The notes under the pieces are model-generated. The model worked only from the letters and a program-made list of their open reading frames with translations. It ran no database searches and was not told where the DNA came from. A stretch of DNA of 64,000 nt from DATBGZ01 sp963803115. Lineage in GTDB: Bacteria; Actinomycetota; Actinomycetes; Mycobacteriales; Micromonosporaceae. A program made the translations under genes and the position numbers. This document shows, in pieces, positions 41,259 to 50,761 of this stretch; positions within the stretch are counted from its first letter, which is position 1; each line of letters opens with the position of its first letter. Where the stretch lies: the NCBI GenBank assembly GCA_963803115.1, contig CAWDLN010000006.1, positions 390,168 to 454,167 on the forward strand, read 5' to 3'.

Positions 41259-43112
41259 TCATGGAGACGTGACCCTGATGATCCGGTTGGCCGGACCAGG
41301 AGCGATCGGGGCAGTCGGCCCACCGAGGTAGGCAACGAGCGCGTCCACGTCGAATCCGGGCGAGGTGACCCGGTTCGTGCCGCCGGTGAGCAGCACGAAG
41401 CCGTCGCCGCCGTTGGCGAGGAAGTCATTCATCGCCACCCGGTACGTCGCTGCCGGATCGATAGCCACGCCGCCCAGCGACATCGCCGTGATCCGGTTGT
41501 TCGCTGGGAGGCCGGGGTTGTACGTAAAGCTGAATCCGGCCGAGATCTGGAGGATCCGTTGCACGGTCTGCGCCGGCGTGCCACCGCCGACGAACTGTTG
41601 CTCGAGTACCGCTTTGAGCTGGGCACCTGTGAGCGACACGGTGGCGACCAGGTTGTTGAAGGGCTGCACCGTGAACGCCTCGCCGAAGGTCACCTGCCCC
41701 GGCGCCTCACCCCCGGACGACTGGTTGAACACCAGGTCGGCCCGGATCCCGCCCGGATTCATGATCGCGATCTGAGCGTCGCCGGCCGTGCGCGCCAGCA
41801 TGCCGTCAGCGATAACGTCGCCGAGTGGGCTCTCGCCGCTGGCGACCGCCGTCCGGGTGATGGTTGCCGTGATTGCGCCGACAACCTTGTTCGCCAGCGG
41901 CGCGACCGCCGTGCGGTACTTGTCGGCGATCACCTTGGCGTCGGGATCGACCTTGGCCGGGTCGCGGACGAAGGACCCGTCCGGGTTGGTCTGCCAGCCG
42001 CCGGTTCCGTTCGGGACGCCGTTCTCGACGATCTGGTTCTGTGCGGAGGCCGAGACGAACTTGCGGGTGTTGCGGTCGATGGTCATGTTGATCTTGGTGA
42101 CCAGTCGACCGAACGATCCGGCGCTCGTGACGACGCTGTTGGCGCCGGACGAGTTTGGCAGAGCGCAGCTGTACCACTGGTGCGTGTGGCCGGAGACGAC
42201 CACGCCGTAGTTCGGGTTCAGGCCGGCCACGATCGGCGTGATCACACCGGCGAAGCTGGCGCACGTGGACGGGTCGGAGCTCAGTGGGTTCTGCTGACCA
42301 CCCTCGTGGACGACGAGGACCAGCGACCGGATGCCGATGACGTTCAGCAGCTTGGCGTAGAAGTTGGCGGTCTCGACCTCATCGCGGAAGTCAACCGTGG
42401 TGATTCCGGCGGGGTTGACGATCGTCGGTGTCGCCTCGAGCGTCATGCCGACGAATGCCACGGGCACGCCCTTGATGAACTCGATCCAGAAGGGCAGCAG
42501 GATCGGCAGCTTCGTCTGCTTGTCGGTCACGTTGGCGGCGAGGTACGGGAACTGCGCACCGGCGAAGCCGTCGCCGTCTTGACACCCGTCGACCGGATGG
42601 CAGCCACCCAACTGGAGCCGTCGCAGTTCGGTGACTCCCTCGTCGAACTCGTGGTTGCCCACCGAGCTGAGGTCGGTTCCCAGCGAGTTGAGGGTCTCGA
42701 TGGCCGGCTCGTCGTGGAAGGCCGCACTTACCAGCGGGCTCGCGCCCACGTTGTCGCCCGCGGACACGGTGATCACCTTGTCGGAGACCGCGGCCTGCTC
42801 GGCGCGTAGCTTCTTCACCCAGTAAGCCAGGTATTCGCCACCGCCCGAGGGCACGCCGTTGACCACACCGCCGCTACCGGTGGGCGGGTCGATGTTGCCG
42901 TGGAAGTCGTTGAACGCCAGCACGCTGCCGGTGACCGTCGAGTCATGGTCGTCGTTGTCGAACGCGACGCTGACCGGGCTCATCGGCGTCCACCGGGCGT
43001 CGAGGCTAGGCCCCGCTGAGGGTCGAGTCAGTGGGGTGAGCGCCACGACCGCGACGATGAGCGCGGGTACGGCGAAAGTCCGTCCGATTCGCCGCCATTG
43101 CGAATCATTCAC
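41259..43112 (-). CDS. Exported 5'-nucleotidase/metallophosphoesterase (UshA-like)
   Basis: A 617-residue secreted enzyme. An N-terminal signal segment (~10-30) precedes a calcineurin-type phosphoesterase domain with NDFHGNI, AGDNVGAS, VGNHEFDEG, VVHEGG and SGHTHQW, which supply the two-metal site. The 5'-nucleotidase C-terminal domain has IMNPGGIRADL and the substrate-binding YRVAMNDFLANGGDGF. It would hydrolyse nucleotides or nucleotide sugars outside the cell. GTG 43112 is preceded by GGAGGAGG, which decides the start. It is divergent from pcrA, and the phosphate-scavenging role is inferred from the family. Confidence 0.93.
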   Translation of the reverse strand: MNDSQWRRIGRTFAVPALIVAVVALTPLTRPSAGPSLDARWTPMSPVSVAFDNDDHDSTVTGSVLAFNDFHGNIDPPTGSGGVVNGVPSGGGEYLAYWVKKLRAEQAAVSDKVITVSAGDNVGASPLVSAAFHDEPAIETLNSLGTDLSSVGNHEFDEGVTELRRLQLGGCHPVDGCQDGDGFAGAQFPYLAANVTDKQTKLPILLPFWIEFIKGVPVAFVGMTLEATPTIVNPAGITTVDFRDEVETANFYAKLLNVIGIRSLVLVVHEGGQQNPLSSDPSTCASFAGVITPIVAGLNPNYGVVVSGHTHQWYSCALPNSSGANSVVTSAGSFGRLVTKINMTIDRNTRKFVSASAQNQIVENGVPNGTGGWQTNPDGSFVRDPAKVDPDAKVIADKYRTAVAPLANKVVGAITATITRTAVASGESPLGDVIADGMLARTAGDAQIAIMNPGGIRADLVFNQSSGGEAPGQVTFGEAFTVQPFNNLVATVSLTGAQLKAVLEQQFVGGGTPAQTVQRILQISAGFSFTYNPGLPANNRITAMSLGGVAIDPAATYRVAMNDFLANGGDGFVLLTGGTNRVTSPGFDVDALVAYLGGPTAPIAPGPANRIIRVTSP

Positions 43113-43295
43113 GGTTCTGCCTCCTCCAAAGTCTGAGGTTCTGCCGCATGTCGATATGGCTATAGCCTGCCGTAATCCGCCTCGACCGGGGTGAGCAAGA
43201 CATGACAACTCGGGAACGGTGCGTCAGTCAGCTGATGACCCGCGGGGTGGCGCGATCGGGCTGTTGTCGGTGTGCCGGCATAGACTCGCCGTGCG

Positions 43296-45716
43296 ATGCA
43301 GTCCTTGTTTGAGGTCCCGTCCGCGCCGCTCGCGGCGTCGTCCGCTCCGTCGGCGCCGCCGGCCGGGCCAGACCCGAACCAGTTGCTTGCTGGTCTCAAC
43401 GACGCACAGCGAGCGGCGGTCACCCACTTCGGTACCCCGTTGCTGATCGTCGCGGGCGCCGGCTCGGGAAAAACGCGGGTGCTGACCAACCGCATCGCCT
43501 ACCTACTCGCGGCGCGGGAGGTGCATCCCGGCGAGATCATCGCGATCACGTTCACCAACAAGGCCGCCGGCGAGATGAAGGATCGGGTCGCCGCGCTGGT
43601 GGGTCGCCGCGCTCGGCTGATGTGGGTGAGCACGTTCCACTCCGCCTGCGTACGGATCCTGCGTGCCGAGCACGGCCACGCCGGCCTGAAGTCGACGTTT
43701 TCGATCTACGATGCCGACGACTCACGACGGCTCATGCAGCTCGTTGGCCGGGAGCTGGATCTGGATCCGAAGCGCTACCCGGCTCGCCGGCTCGCCGCTG
43801 AGGTCTCGAACCTCAAGAACGAGCTGGTCGATCCAGCAGCGGCCGCGGCGGCGGCGAAGGGTCCGGACCAACGCATGATCGCCGAGGCGTACGAGCTGTA
43901 CCAGCGGCGACTGCACGAGGCGCAGTCGCTCGACTTCGACGACCTGATCATGACTACGGTGCGGATGTTCCAGTCTCATCCGGAGGTGGCCGTAAACTAC
44001 CGCCAGCGGTTCCGGCATGTGCTGGTCGATGAGTACCAGGACACCAACCATGCTCAATATACGCTGGTCAAAGAGCTGGTTGGCACGACCGGCGAGCTCT
44101 GCGTGGTCGGTGACGCGGATCAGTCGATCTACGCGTTCCGGGGCGCCACTATCCGCAACATTCTGGAGTTCGAGCGGGACTACCCCGACGCCCGAACGAT
44201 CCTGCTCGAGCAGAACTACCGGTCGACCCAGACGATCCTGACCGCCGCCAATTCGGTGATCGTCCGCAACGCCGATCGCAAGCCGAAGAATCTGTGGAGT
44301 GACCAGGGCGCCGGTGAGCTGATCGTCGGGTACGTCGCGGACAACGAGCATGCGGAGGCGGACTGGGTAGCCCGGGAGATCGACCGGCTGGGCGATGCTG
44401 GCCTGCGGCCGGCCGACGTGGCCATCTTCTACCGCACGAACGCGCAGTCGCGGGTGTTCGAGGAGATCTTCATCCGGCTCGGCCTGCCGTACAAGGTGGT
44501 CGGCGGTGTTCGGTTCTACGAGCGTAAAGAGGTCAAGGACGCGCTGGCCTACCTGCGGGTCATCACGAACATCGATGACACGGTCAGCGTCCGGCGCGTG
44601 CTCAACACGCCCCGGCGCGGCATCGGCGATCGAGCCGTCGGTGCCCTGCAGGCGTACGCGTCCCGGGAACGCGTCTCGTTCGGAGCGGCGCTGCGCGCGG
44701 CCGAGGCAGCCCCGGGCATGCCGCCGCGGGCGGCCCCGGCGGTCGCCGATTTCGTCGCCCTCATCGACGAGCTGCGGGAGATGAGCGTCGTCGCCCCGCC
44801 CGAAGAGGTACTCGAGGCGGTGCTGCGGCGCACCGGGTACATCGACGAGCTGGAGGAAAGCTCCGACCCCCAGGACGAGGGTCGGGTCGAGAACCTGATG
44901 GAACTCGTCAGTGTCGCCCGCGAATACACCGAGCGGACCGAGCAAATCGCGGCCGTGGCCGCCGCGGCCGCCGCGGAGTCGGGCGAGGAGCTGGGGCAGG
45001 AGGGCGAGCAACCGTCTTTGGCCGGTTTCCTGGAGCAGGTCTCGTTGGTCGCCGACGCGGACGAGGTGCCGTCAGACGATCCCGACCACGCCGGCGTGGT
45101 CACGCTGATGACGCTGCACACGGCGAAGGGCCTCGAGTTTCCGGTGGTCTTTCTGACCGGACTCGAGGAGGGTATTTTCCCGCACCAGCGAGCGATGGCT
45201 GACCGTCAGGAGCTCGAGGAAGAGCGCCGACTGGCGTACGTCGGAATCACCCGAGCCCGTCAGCGGCTGTACGTGTCGCGGGCGATCACCAGGTCCGCCT
45301 GGGGCGCCGCCGCCCACAACCTGCCTTCTCGGTTCCTCGAAGAGGTGCCCAACGAGACCGTGCGATGGGAACGCACCGAGGCCGCATACACCAGTTGGTC
45401 CGGCGAACGCGCTGGTGTCGGCGCCCGCCGGGAGGCTCGGACCGAACGAAATCCGAACTTTGTCGGTGGCACGCCCAAGGCGGCGGAGCTCGCTTCCCGG
45501 CTCGGCATCGATGCATCCAAGCTCACCACGGCAAGCGAACTCGCGAAGGCCGAGGTTCCGCAGCTCGCGGTCGGTGACCGGGTCAACCACCAGCGGTGGG
45601 GAATGGGCCGAGTTCAGGCCATCGAGGGCCAAGGCACCCGGGCCCAGGCGCAGATCGACTTCGGCGACCAGGTGATGTGGATCGTGCTCCGGCACGCCCA
45701 AATCGAGAAGATCTGA
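43296..45716 (+). CDS. pcrA: UvrD/PcrA superfamily I DNA helicase
   Basis: An 806-residue 3'-5' helicase. Walker A AGAGSGKTRVLTNRIAYL (about 50-67), motif II VDEYQDTN (~244), motif III GDADQSIYAFRGA, motif IV EQNYRST, motif V HTAKGLEFPVVF and motif VI VGITRARQRLYVS are all present. The C-terminal ~80 residues hold the Tudor-like domain (VGDRVNHQRWGMGRVQAIEG) that binds RNA polymerase in PcrA. The N terminus is Ala/Pro-rich. Roles are nucleotide excision repair and clearing transcription-replication conflicts. Single gene, intact. Confidence 0.97.
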   Translation: MQSLFEVPSAPLAASSAPSAPPAGPDPNQLLAGLNDAQRAAVTHFGTPLLIVAGAGSGKTRVLTNRIAYLLAAREVHPGEIIAITFTNKAAGEMKDRVAALVGRRARLMWVSTFHSACVRILRAEHGHAGLKSTFSIYDADDSRRLMQLVGRELDLDPKRYPARRLAAEVSNLKNELVDPAAAAAAAKGPDQRMIAEAYELYQRRLHEAQSLDFDDLIMTTVRMFQSHPEVAVNYRQRFRHVLVDEYQDTNHAQYTLVKELVGTTGELCVVGDADQSIYAFRGATIRNILEFERDYPDARTILLEQNYRSTQTILTAANSVIVRNADRKPKNLWSDQGAGELIVGYVADNEHAEADWVAREIDRLGDAGLRPADVAIFYRTNAQSRVFEEIFIRLGLPYKVVGGVRFYERKEVKDALAYLRVITNIDDTVSVRRVLNTPRRGIGDRAVGALQAYASRERVSFGAALRAAEAAPGMPPRAAPAVADFVALIDELREMSVVAPPEEVLEAVLRRTGYIDELEESSDPQDEGRVENLMELVSVAREYTERTEQIAAVAAAAAAESGEELGQEGEQPSLAGFLEQVSLVADADEVPSDDPDHAGVVTLMTLHTAKGLEFPVVFLTGLEEGIFPHQRAMADRQELEEERRLAYVGITRARQRLYVSRAITRSAWGAAAHNLPSRFLEEVPNETVRWERTEAAYTSWSGERAGVGARREARTERNPNFVGGTPKAAELASRLGIDASKLTTASELAKAEVPQLAVGDRVNHQRWGMGRVQAIEGQGTRAQAQIDFGDQVMWIVLRHAQIEKI

Positions 45717-45793
45717 GAAGCGTGGTCAGCAGGCGACGCGCTGGGAATGTGACGTAGATCCCAACTCGTAGGCCCGAGAATCCCTCAAACGGG

Positions 45794-46504
45794 CTAACCG
45801 ATGACCGTGCCGCCGCTCGCGGCCTCCTGGCGGTTCTTGATATCGACCCCACGCTGAAGCAGGAACTTCATCGGGTCGTACTCGCCGCCGTTGACGGTGA
45901 TCTCGAAATGCAGGTGGTCGCCCGTCGAGAAGCCGGTGCTGCCGACGTTACCGATCTGCTGTCCCGCCTTGACCTGTTGGCCCTGGACGACCAGGAGCGC
46001 TGAGGCGTGCCCGTAGATGGTGATGATGTTGTTGCCGTTATCGATCTCGATGCAGTTGCCGTAACCGCCGTTCCACGCGGCCAGCTTCACCACACCGGCG
46101 TGCGCCGCATAGAACGGGGTGCCGTAGGGGGCGGCCAGGTCGACGCCGAAGTGCATCGTGCCCCAGCGCATCTCGAAGAGGGTGGTGATCTCGAATTTCA
46201 CCTTCAGCGGCAATAGCCAAACATCGGGCTCGTCCGAGCCGACGCTGACCGCCGGGCCGTACCGGTCCTCTGAGCGGTTGGCCATGTCAGCCGCGTTGAG
46301 CCGGTCCTGGACCGAGAGACTCTGCGCCGTCGGGTTGCCGCCGCCGCCCCCGGTCAGGTTGTCGGGGACAACGGCTCCCGCGGCGAGCGCGACGAGACTT
46401 GCGCCCATGAAGGCGGTGGTGACGACGCCGGCGTAACGGCGACTGGGCAGCTTCGGCAGGCGGCGTCGGCCCCGGTAGGTCTTGCCCGGTTGCTGCCTCG
46501 GCAC
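45794..46504 (-). CDS. Membrane-anchored M23 (LytM-type) peptidase
   Basis: A 236-residue protein with a basic N terminus, one membrane helix or signal anchor (about 27-46), a Gly-rich linker, and a LytM domain (~100-225). The zinc site is seen in HFGVDLAAPYG (His-x3-Asp), and the catalytic HLHFE is near residue 198. It should cut peptidoglycan cross-links, or act as a regulator if inactive, but the site looks complete. Convergent with pcrA, with 77 bp between them. Confidence 0.92.
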   Translation of the reverse strand: MPRQQPGKTYRGRRRLPKLPSRRYAGVVTTAFMGASLVALAAGAVVPDNLTGGGGGNPTAQSLSVQDRLNAADMANRSEDRYGPAVSVGSDEPDVWLLPLKVKFEITTLFEMRWGTMHFGVDLAAPYGTPFYAAHAGVVKLAAWNGGYGNCIEIDNGNNIITIYGHASALLVVQGQQVKAGQQIGNVGSTGFSTGDHLHFEITVNGGEYDPMKFLLQRGVDIKNRQEAASGGTVIG

Positions 46505-46807
46505 AGGCGTCCTCCGCTGGTCGTAGCGACGCCCGCCGGACCCAATCCGGAGGCCGGAGGGTCAAGCGGGATCTATGGTGCTCCCGAGGCACAACGGCGC
46601 TGGACGCGCGGATGTGGTCCGAAGAGCACTGGTCGACACGGTAGCGAAGGTCGCGTGCGGGTCACAAGGCGGCTCTGGTAGCGCCGCGATGTCGGTACGT
46701 GACCACCGGACGAGGATGGCCTTCACAGAGATTCGACGAACGCGGTACGTTTCGGGCCTGAAGGTTCGTTCAGGTGGACGAATCGGGCGGGCGGAAGGTC
46801 GGGCGTC
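46505..46807. other. Intergenic region between divergent M23 and B12-binding genes
   Basis: 303 bp that must hold two promoters. I looked for a c-di-AMP riboswitch upstream of the peptidase gene, as some actinobacterial wall-peptidase genes have one, but could not match the consensus. A short stem GGCGTC/GACGCC near 46510-46535 is the only local structure. Confidence 0.4.
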
Positions 46808-47215
46808 ATGAGCTCACGGATCAGAGTGGTCGTCGCCAAGCCCGGGCTTGACGGACACGACCGCGGCGCCAAAGTCGTGGCCCGGGCGCTGCGTGACGCC
46901 GGCATGGAGGTTGTCTACACCGGACTGCACCAGACGCCGGAGCAAATCGTGGAGACCGCCATCCAGGAGGACGCCGACGCGGTCGGCCTCTCGGTTCTGT
47001 CCGGCGCGCACATGACACTCTTCCGCCGAGTGCTCGACCTGCTGAGCCAACGCAACGCGGCCGACGTCGTCGTCTTCGGTGGCGGCATCATTCCGGACGC
47101 CGACATTCCTGAGCTGGAACAGATGGGGGTCGCGAAGATTTTCGGCCCGGGCGCCACCATGCAGTCCATCGTGGAGTGGGTGCGGGCGAACGTCCCGGCG
47201 CCGACCATCGTATGA
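46808..47215 (+). CDS. B12-binding domain protein (methylmalonyl-CoA mutase small-domain type)
   Basis: A 135-residue protein that is a lone cobalamin-binding domain. The DxHxxG motif reads DGHDRG (Asp15, His17, Gly20), followed by SVLSGAHMTLF and FGGGIIPDADI, the standard methylmalonyl-CoA mutase/MCM C-terminal pattern. It would bind the cobalamin nucleotide tail and work with a separate catalytic subunit encoded elsewhere. No mutase large subunit lies in this window. Alone it could also be a B12 carrier or sensor. Confidence 0.93.
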   Translation: MSSRIRVVVAKPGLDGHDRGAKVVARALRDAGMEVVYTGLHQTPEQIVETAIQEDADAVGLSVLSGAHMTLFRRVLDLLSQRNAADVVVFGGGIIPDADIPELEQMGVAKIFGPGATMQSIVEWVRANVPAPTIV

Positions 47216-47694
47216 GCGTGAGCTGACGGCGGAGCCGAGGAACGACGCGGAGCCGGAAGCCACCCATGAATGACCGTGCTTGATTCTTTCGATTCGGCCG
47301 GCTGACGCACAACAAAAGTGAGGGGCCGGACGCACCGCCACCGCCAACGCCCTGGACTGCATAAACGTGCGGACAGCCGGGTTATTGCCGTGCATTTGCC
47401 GTGGCGGCTCCCTGCCGCCCTCGCAGCTGTCTCGGCGTACGACGGCTGGACGTGCTGCTCACCGACATGGTGGCAGCCCCGCTGGCCCTGTCCGATGGCT
47501 TCACGGCCGCGGGCCGGATGGTGATTCCCGCAAAGGTCGGCCGGAGGACAAGGACCCACTGATTCGGGAGCCCTGACCAAGCCCAGCGCGGGCACCGGCG
47601 ATTCGCCGGACCCGCACGACTTTGCCGCGAGCAACGAGGACCTTTCCGAGGATGATCGAGAATTGGTGTTCGGCGATGCCTGCGAGCAAGAGCG
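47216..47694. other. Gap between the B12-binding gene and the hyf operon, no gene seen
   Basis: 479 bp where both flanking genes end (the B12-binding gene reading right, the hyf operon reading left). Short frames exist on both strands but none has codon position bias or a recognisable motif. I see no clear terminator hairpin for either operon. Confidence 0.5.
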
Positions 47695-49254
47695 TTATAA
47701 GTCGTTGCCAGCGTAGGAGAGGTTGAAACTCTTGTTGGCCAACGGGAAGTCGGGGACGATCGTGTTGGCCAGCGCGAGCGGCAGCGCGGGCCAGTTGAGG
47801 AACGATGGGTCGACGATCTTGCATCGGGTGAAACGGTAGTCGGAGTTGATCTCGACGCGGTGAACGACGGTGCCGCGCCAGCCTTCCACGATTCCGACCC
47901 CGGAGGTGCCCGCGGCGGACGCCGGCGGGCGGTCTGTGTTGCGATGGCCGCCAGTCGGGCCGGGCGAGACCATCCGGACCAACATGTCGAGCAGGGCAAA
48001 AGATGCGTCGAGCTCGGCCGAGCGTTGCTGGAATCGAGCGAGCACGTCACCGCCGACGTGCACGGGTATGGGGAGCACATCGGCAAGCTCCAGGCCGTAG
48101 TCCTGCAGAACGTCGGTGGGGTGATCGCGGCGGGCGTCGGTGTCGATTCCGCTGGCGCGGGCGACGTAGCCGAGGGTGCCGAGATCGCGAGCCTGTTCGG
48201 CGGTGAGGATGGCGGTGCCGGCGAACCGTTCGGCAACCAGGCTGTTGGTCAGAGCCAGGTTGACGATCTCGCGGATGTCGGTGGCGATCGTCGCTAGCAC
48301 GGCGGGGTCGGGGACAGTGCGCATGAAGGACCCGCCGATGTGGACGCCGCCGCGCAGGAGTCGGTGGCCAGTGGTGTCGGCGTTGAGACGCAGGAGCTGT
48401 TCTTTGATCCGCATGGCGTGGGCGTGCAGGATGGCGTGGCCGACATCGTTGCAGAGCGCGCCGATGTCGCCGATGTGGTTATAGACGCGTTCCAGTTCGA
48501 GCAGGATGGCCCGTGCCCGCCTCGCCTCGACCGGAACCTCGATATGCAGCGCGTCCTCGACCGCTTCGCAGTGGGCCAGGGTGTGTCCCACCGCGGTGTC
48601 GCCGGAGATCCGCTCCGCAAGCGGGATGGCTTCATCGAGCCGGCGGCCATCGAAGAGTTTCTCGATTCCCTTGTGGACGTACCAGAGCCGCGCCTTGAGT
48701 TTGAGGATGGTTTCGCCGACGACGGAGAAGCGGAAGTGTCCGGGCTCGATTAGGCCGGCGTGGACGGGCCCGACCGGGATCTCGTAGACGCCGGGTCCCT
48801 CGACGGTGAGGAACGGGTACGGCGCGTCGGTGTTGCCGAACGGCGGCGGTGGGCCGGCGTCGTGGCGCATGGGGTACCAGCCGGCGGGCCAGTGCGGGTG
48901 CCGTACGAGGCGGCGGGGGAGTGGGTGGTCGTCGGGCACGATCCCGTACAGGTCGTGCAGTTCGCGTTCGAACCGGCCGGCCGGAAACGAGAGGCCGGCC
49001 AGGCTTGGTAACCGCGCGTGATTGCGGTCGGTGCGAATGTGCAGCTCGGCTCTCCGGTCCGGGCCTGCGGCGGTGAACAGGTAGACGACGCGAAACACGT
49101 CGCGGTCGTCGTGGCCCGCGACGAGCGCAAGCCGGTACCCCTCGCGGATCAGTCCCGCGGCGTGGTCCGGGAGTTCGGCGGCGGTGGTCGCGACCGCGAT
49201 CCGGTTGTGCCCGTTGGCTTCGCCATCCGGTAGCCGCAGCGGCGTGGCGGTCAC
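47695..49254 (-). CDS. hyfG: Hydrogenase-4/complex I-like large subunit (HyfG/HycE), no NiFe cysteines
   Basis: A 519-residue fusion. The N-terminal NuoC-like domain (~1-170: RFERELHDLYGIVPDDHPLPR) is followed by a NuoD-like large subunit (~190-519). The C terminus ends TRCKIVDPSFLNWPALPLAL... SFNLSYAGNDL, as in the HycE/HyfG group. The CxxC pairs that hold the NiFe centre in true hydrogenases are absent: the position that should read CGIC-like is AERISGDTAVGHTLAH, and the C-terminal DPCxxC is missing. It is therefore probably not a hydrogenase. GTG 49254 was chosen; the longer frame to 49527 overlaps hyfF and is low-complexity. Confidence 0.9.
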   Translation of the reverse strand: MTATPLRLPDGEANGHNRIAVATTAAELPDHAAGLIREGYRLALVAGHDDRDVFRVVYLFTAAGPDRRAELHIRTDRNHARLPSLAGLSFPAGRFERELHDLYGIVPDDHPLPRRLVRHPHWPAGWYPMRHDAGPPPPFGNTDAPYPFLTVEGPGVYEIPVGPVHAGLIEPGHFRFSVVGETILKLKARLWYVHKGIEKLFDGRRLDEAIPLAERISGDTAVGHTLAHCEAVEDALHIEVPVEARRARAILLELERVYNHIGDIGALCNDVGHAILHAHAMRIKEQLLRLNADTTGHRLLRGGVHIGGSFMRTVPDPAVLATIATDIREIVNLALTNSLVAERFAGTAILTAEQARDLGTLGYVARASGIDTDARRDHPTDVLQDYGLELADVLPIPVHVGGDVLARFQQRSAELDASFALLDMLVRMVSPGPTGGHRNTDRPPASAAGTSGVGIVEGWRGTVVHRVEINSDYRFTRCKIVDPSFLNWPALPLALANTIVPDFPLANKSFNLSYAGNDL

Positions 49255-49288
49255 AATGCCATCGCCACGGGGGGAAGTACCTCGGCGG

Positions 49289-50761
49289 TCATGGCGCTCC
49301 AACGATGGTGGCGGCGGCGGTGAGCAGTTCCGTGAATGGTCCGGTGCTGATGCCGAGCGCGGTGACGGCGAGCAGGCCCGCGACCAGTGGCGCCGCCGCT
49401 GCGAACGACGGCCGGTGCCGGACGCTCTTGCTTGAGGCTGGCTCGGGTGGTGGGCCGAGCAGCATCCGTCCGGTGCGTCCGGCGATCGCTGCGAACGCGA
49501 GCAGAGTGAGCAGGAAGGCCGCGGCAATGGCCCACGCTAGACCGGCATTGGCGCCGGCGCGGGCGATGCTCAGTTCGCTGGCGAACAACGCCGCCGGTGG
49601 GAAGCCGAGCAGGGCGACTACCGCCAGACCGAACGTGGCGGCGAGGAACGGCGCGCGAACCGCCAGCCCGCGCGCGGCCTCGATCTCGGTGCTGCCAGCG
49701 TCGTTGAGGATCTGCCCGGAACCGAGGAACGCGACCGTCTTGGCCAGCCCGTGTCCGGCCATGTGCAAGAGCACGCCTGTGATCGCGAGACGGCTGCCGA
49801 CCGCGGCACCGACGGCGATCAGTCCCATGTGCTCCATGCTGGAATAGGCCAGCATCCGCTTGTAGTCGCGCTGGCCCACCAGCAGGATCGCCGCGATCGC
49901 CAGCGTGGCCAATGCGATGATGAGCAGCAGCGTGCGCATGAACATCGGCCCGAGCGCGACGTCGGCGATGGCCTTGATTCGGAGCACGGCATAGAACGCC
50001 ACCGACAGCAGCACTCCAGACATGAGCGCGGAGACCGGTGCGGGCGCCTGGGAGTGGGCGTCGGGCAGCCACGCGTGCAGCGGCACCAGGCCGGCCTTGG
50101 CGCCGAACCCGACCACCGCCAGTGCGACGGCGATGCGGGTCACGGCCGGGTCGAGCTCGCCGGCGCGGCCGGTCAGGCTGACCCAGTCCAGCGCCTGGCC
50201 GCTGTCGAGGCTCGCGTGGCGCGCCGCGTAGTAGATCAGCACGATGCCGAGAAACGCGATGGCGATCGCCGCCGAGCAGATCACGACGTACTTCCAGGCC
50301 GCCTCGAGTGCGGTGCGGGTCCGGTGATGGCCGACCAGGAACGCGGTCACGATCGTGGTGGCCTCGACGGCGACCCAGAGCACCCCAAGGTTGCCGGCCA
50401 ACACCGCCACCGCCATCGCGGCGACGAACAGGTGCAGCAGAATCCCGTACCAGCGCGACCGCCGCTCGCCACGGTGCCCGGTGGCGAGGTAGGCCGGGCT
50501 GGCCCAGCAGGCCAGCAAGGCTACCGCGGCAACGACGAGCAGCAGCCACACCGACAAGGCGTCGGCCCGGATGAGCCCGCTCGCGGTCGAGACGGGCCCG
50601 TCCCGCATGACTACCACGGCCAGCGCCGTGGCGTCGGCCAGGACCACTGCGGTGACGGCTATACCGAAGCTGGCGGTAGCCCAGCGCCAGCCGACGAGCG
50701 CATGCCCGGCGGCCGCGGCCACCGGCAGCAGGATTGGGGCGAGCAGCAACAGCGTGGTCAT
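49289..50761 (-). CDS. hyfF: Hydrogenase-4 subunit F-like (NuoN/MrpD antiporter-type)
   Basis: A 490-residue membrane protein with about 14 helices in the proton-antiporter fold of complex I subunits L/M/N. The conserved lysine-bearing segments GFGAKAGLVPLHAWLPDAH and QRDYKRMLAYSSMEHMG are present. Its ATG overlaps the hyfE stop by 4 bp. The long antisense and alternate-frame openings over this gene are GC artefacts. It would form part of the membrane arm that couples redox to proton or sodium movement. HycQ is the mycobacterial counterpart. Confidence 0.9.
   Translation of the reverse strand: MTTLLLLAPILLPVAAAAGHALVGWRWATASFGIAVTAVVLADATALAVVVMRDGPVSTASGLIRADALSVWLLLVVAAVALLACWASPAYLATGHRGERRSRWYGILLHLFVAAMAVAVLAGNLGVLWVAVEATTIVTAFLVGHHRTRTALEAAWKYVVICSAAIAIAFLGIVLIYYAARHASLDSGQALDWVSLTGRAGELDPAVTRIAVALAVVGFGAKAGLVPLHAWLPDAHSQAPAPVSALMSGVLLSVAFYAVLRIKAIADVALGPMFMRTLLLIIALATLAIAAILLVGQRDYKRMLAYSSMEHMGLIAVGAAVGSRLAITGVLLHMAGHGLAKTVAFLGSGQILNDAGSTEIEAARGLAVRAPFLAATFGLAVVALLGFPPAALFASELSIARAGANAGLAWAIAAAFLLTLLAFAAIAGRTGRMLLGPPPEPASSKSVRHRPSFAAAAPLVAGLLAVTALGISTGPFTELLTAAATIVGAP

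Noticed and set aside
41037..42809. A 590-codon forward frame
   Set aside because: It lies antisense to the nucleotidase gene, which has all expected motifs. The product is Asp/Arg/Val low-complexity and has no motif; it is a GC-bias shadow.
43722..45011. A 429-codon reverse frame
   Set aside because: Antisense to pcrA, whose helicase motifs are complete.
46505..46807. c-di-AMP (ydaO-type) riboswitch upstream of the M23 gene
   Set aside because: I expected one from gene context but could not align the conserved core; only a short stem is visible.
47216..47694. A small forward gene in the gap
   Set aside because: The frames have no ribosome-binding site, no domain and no consistent codon position bias.
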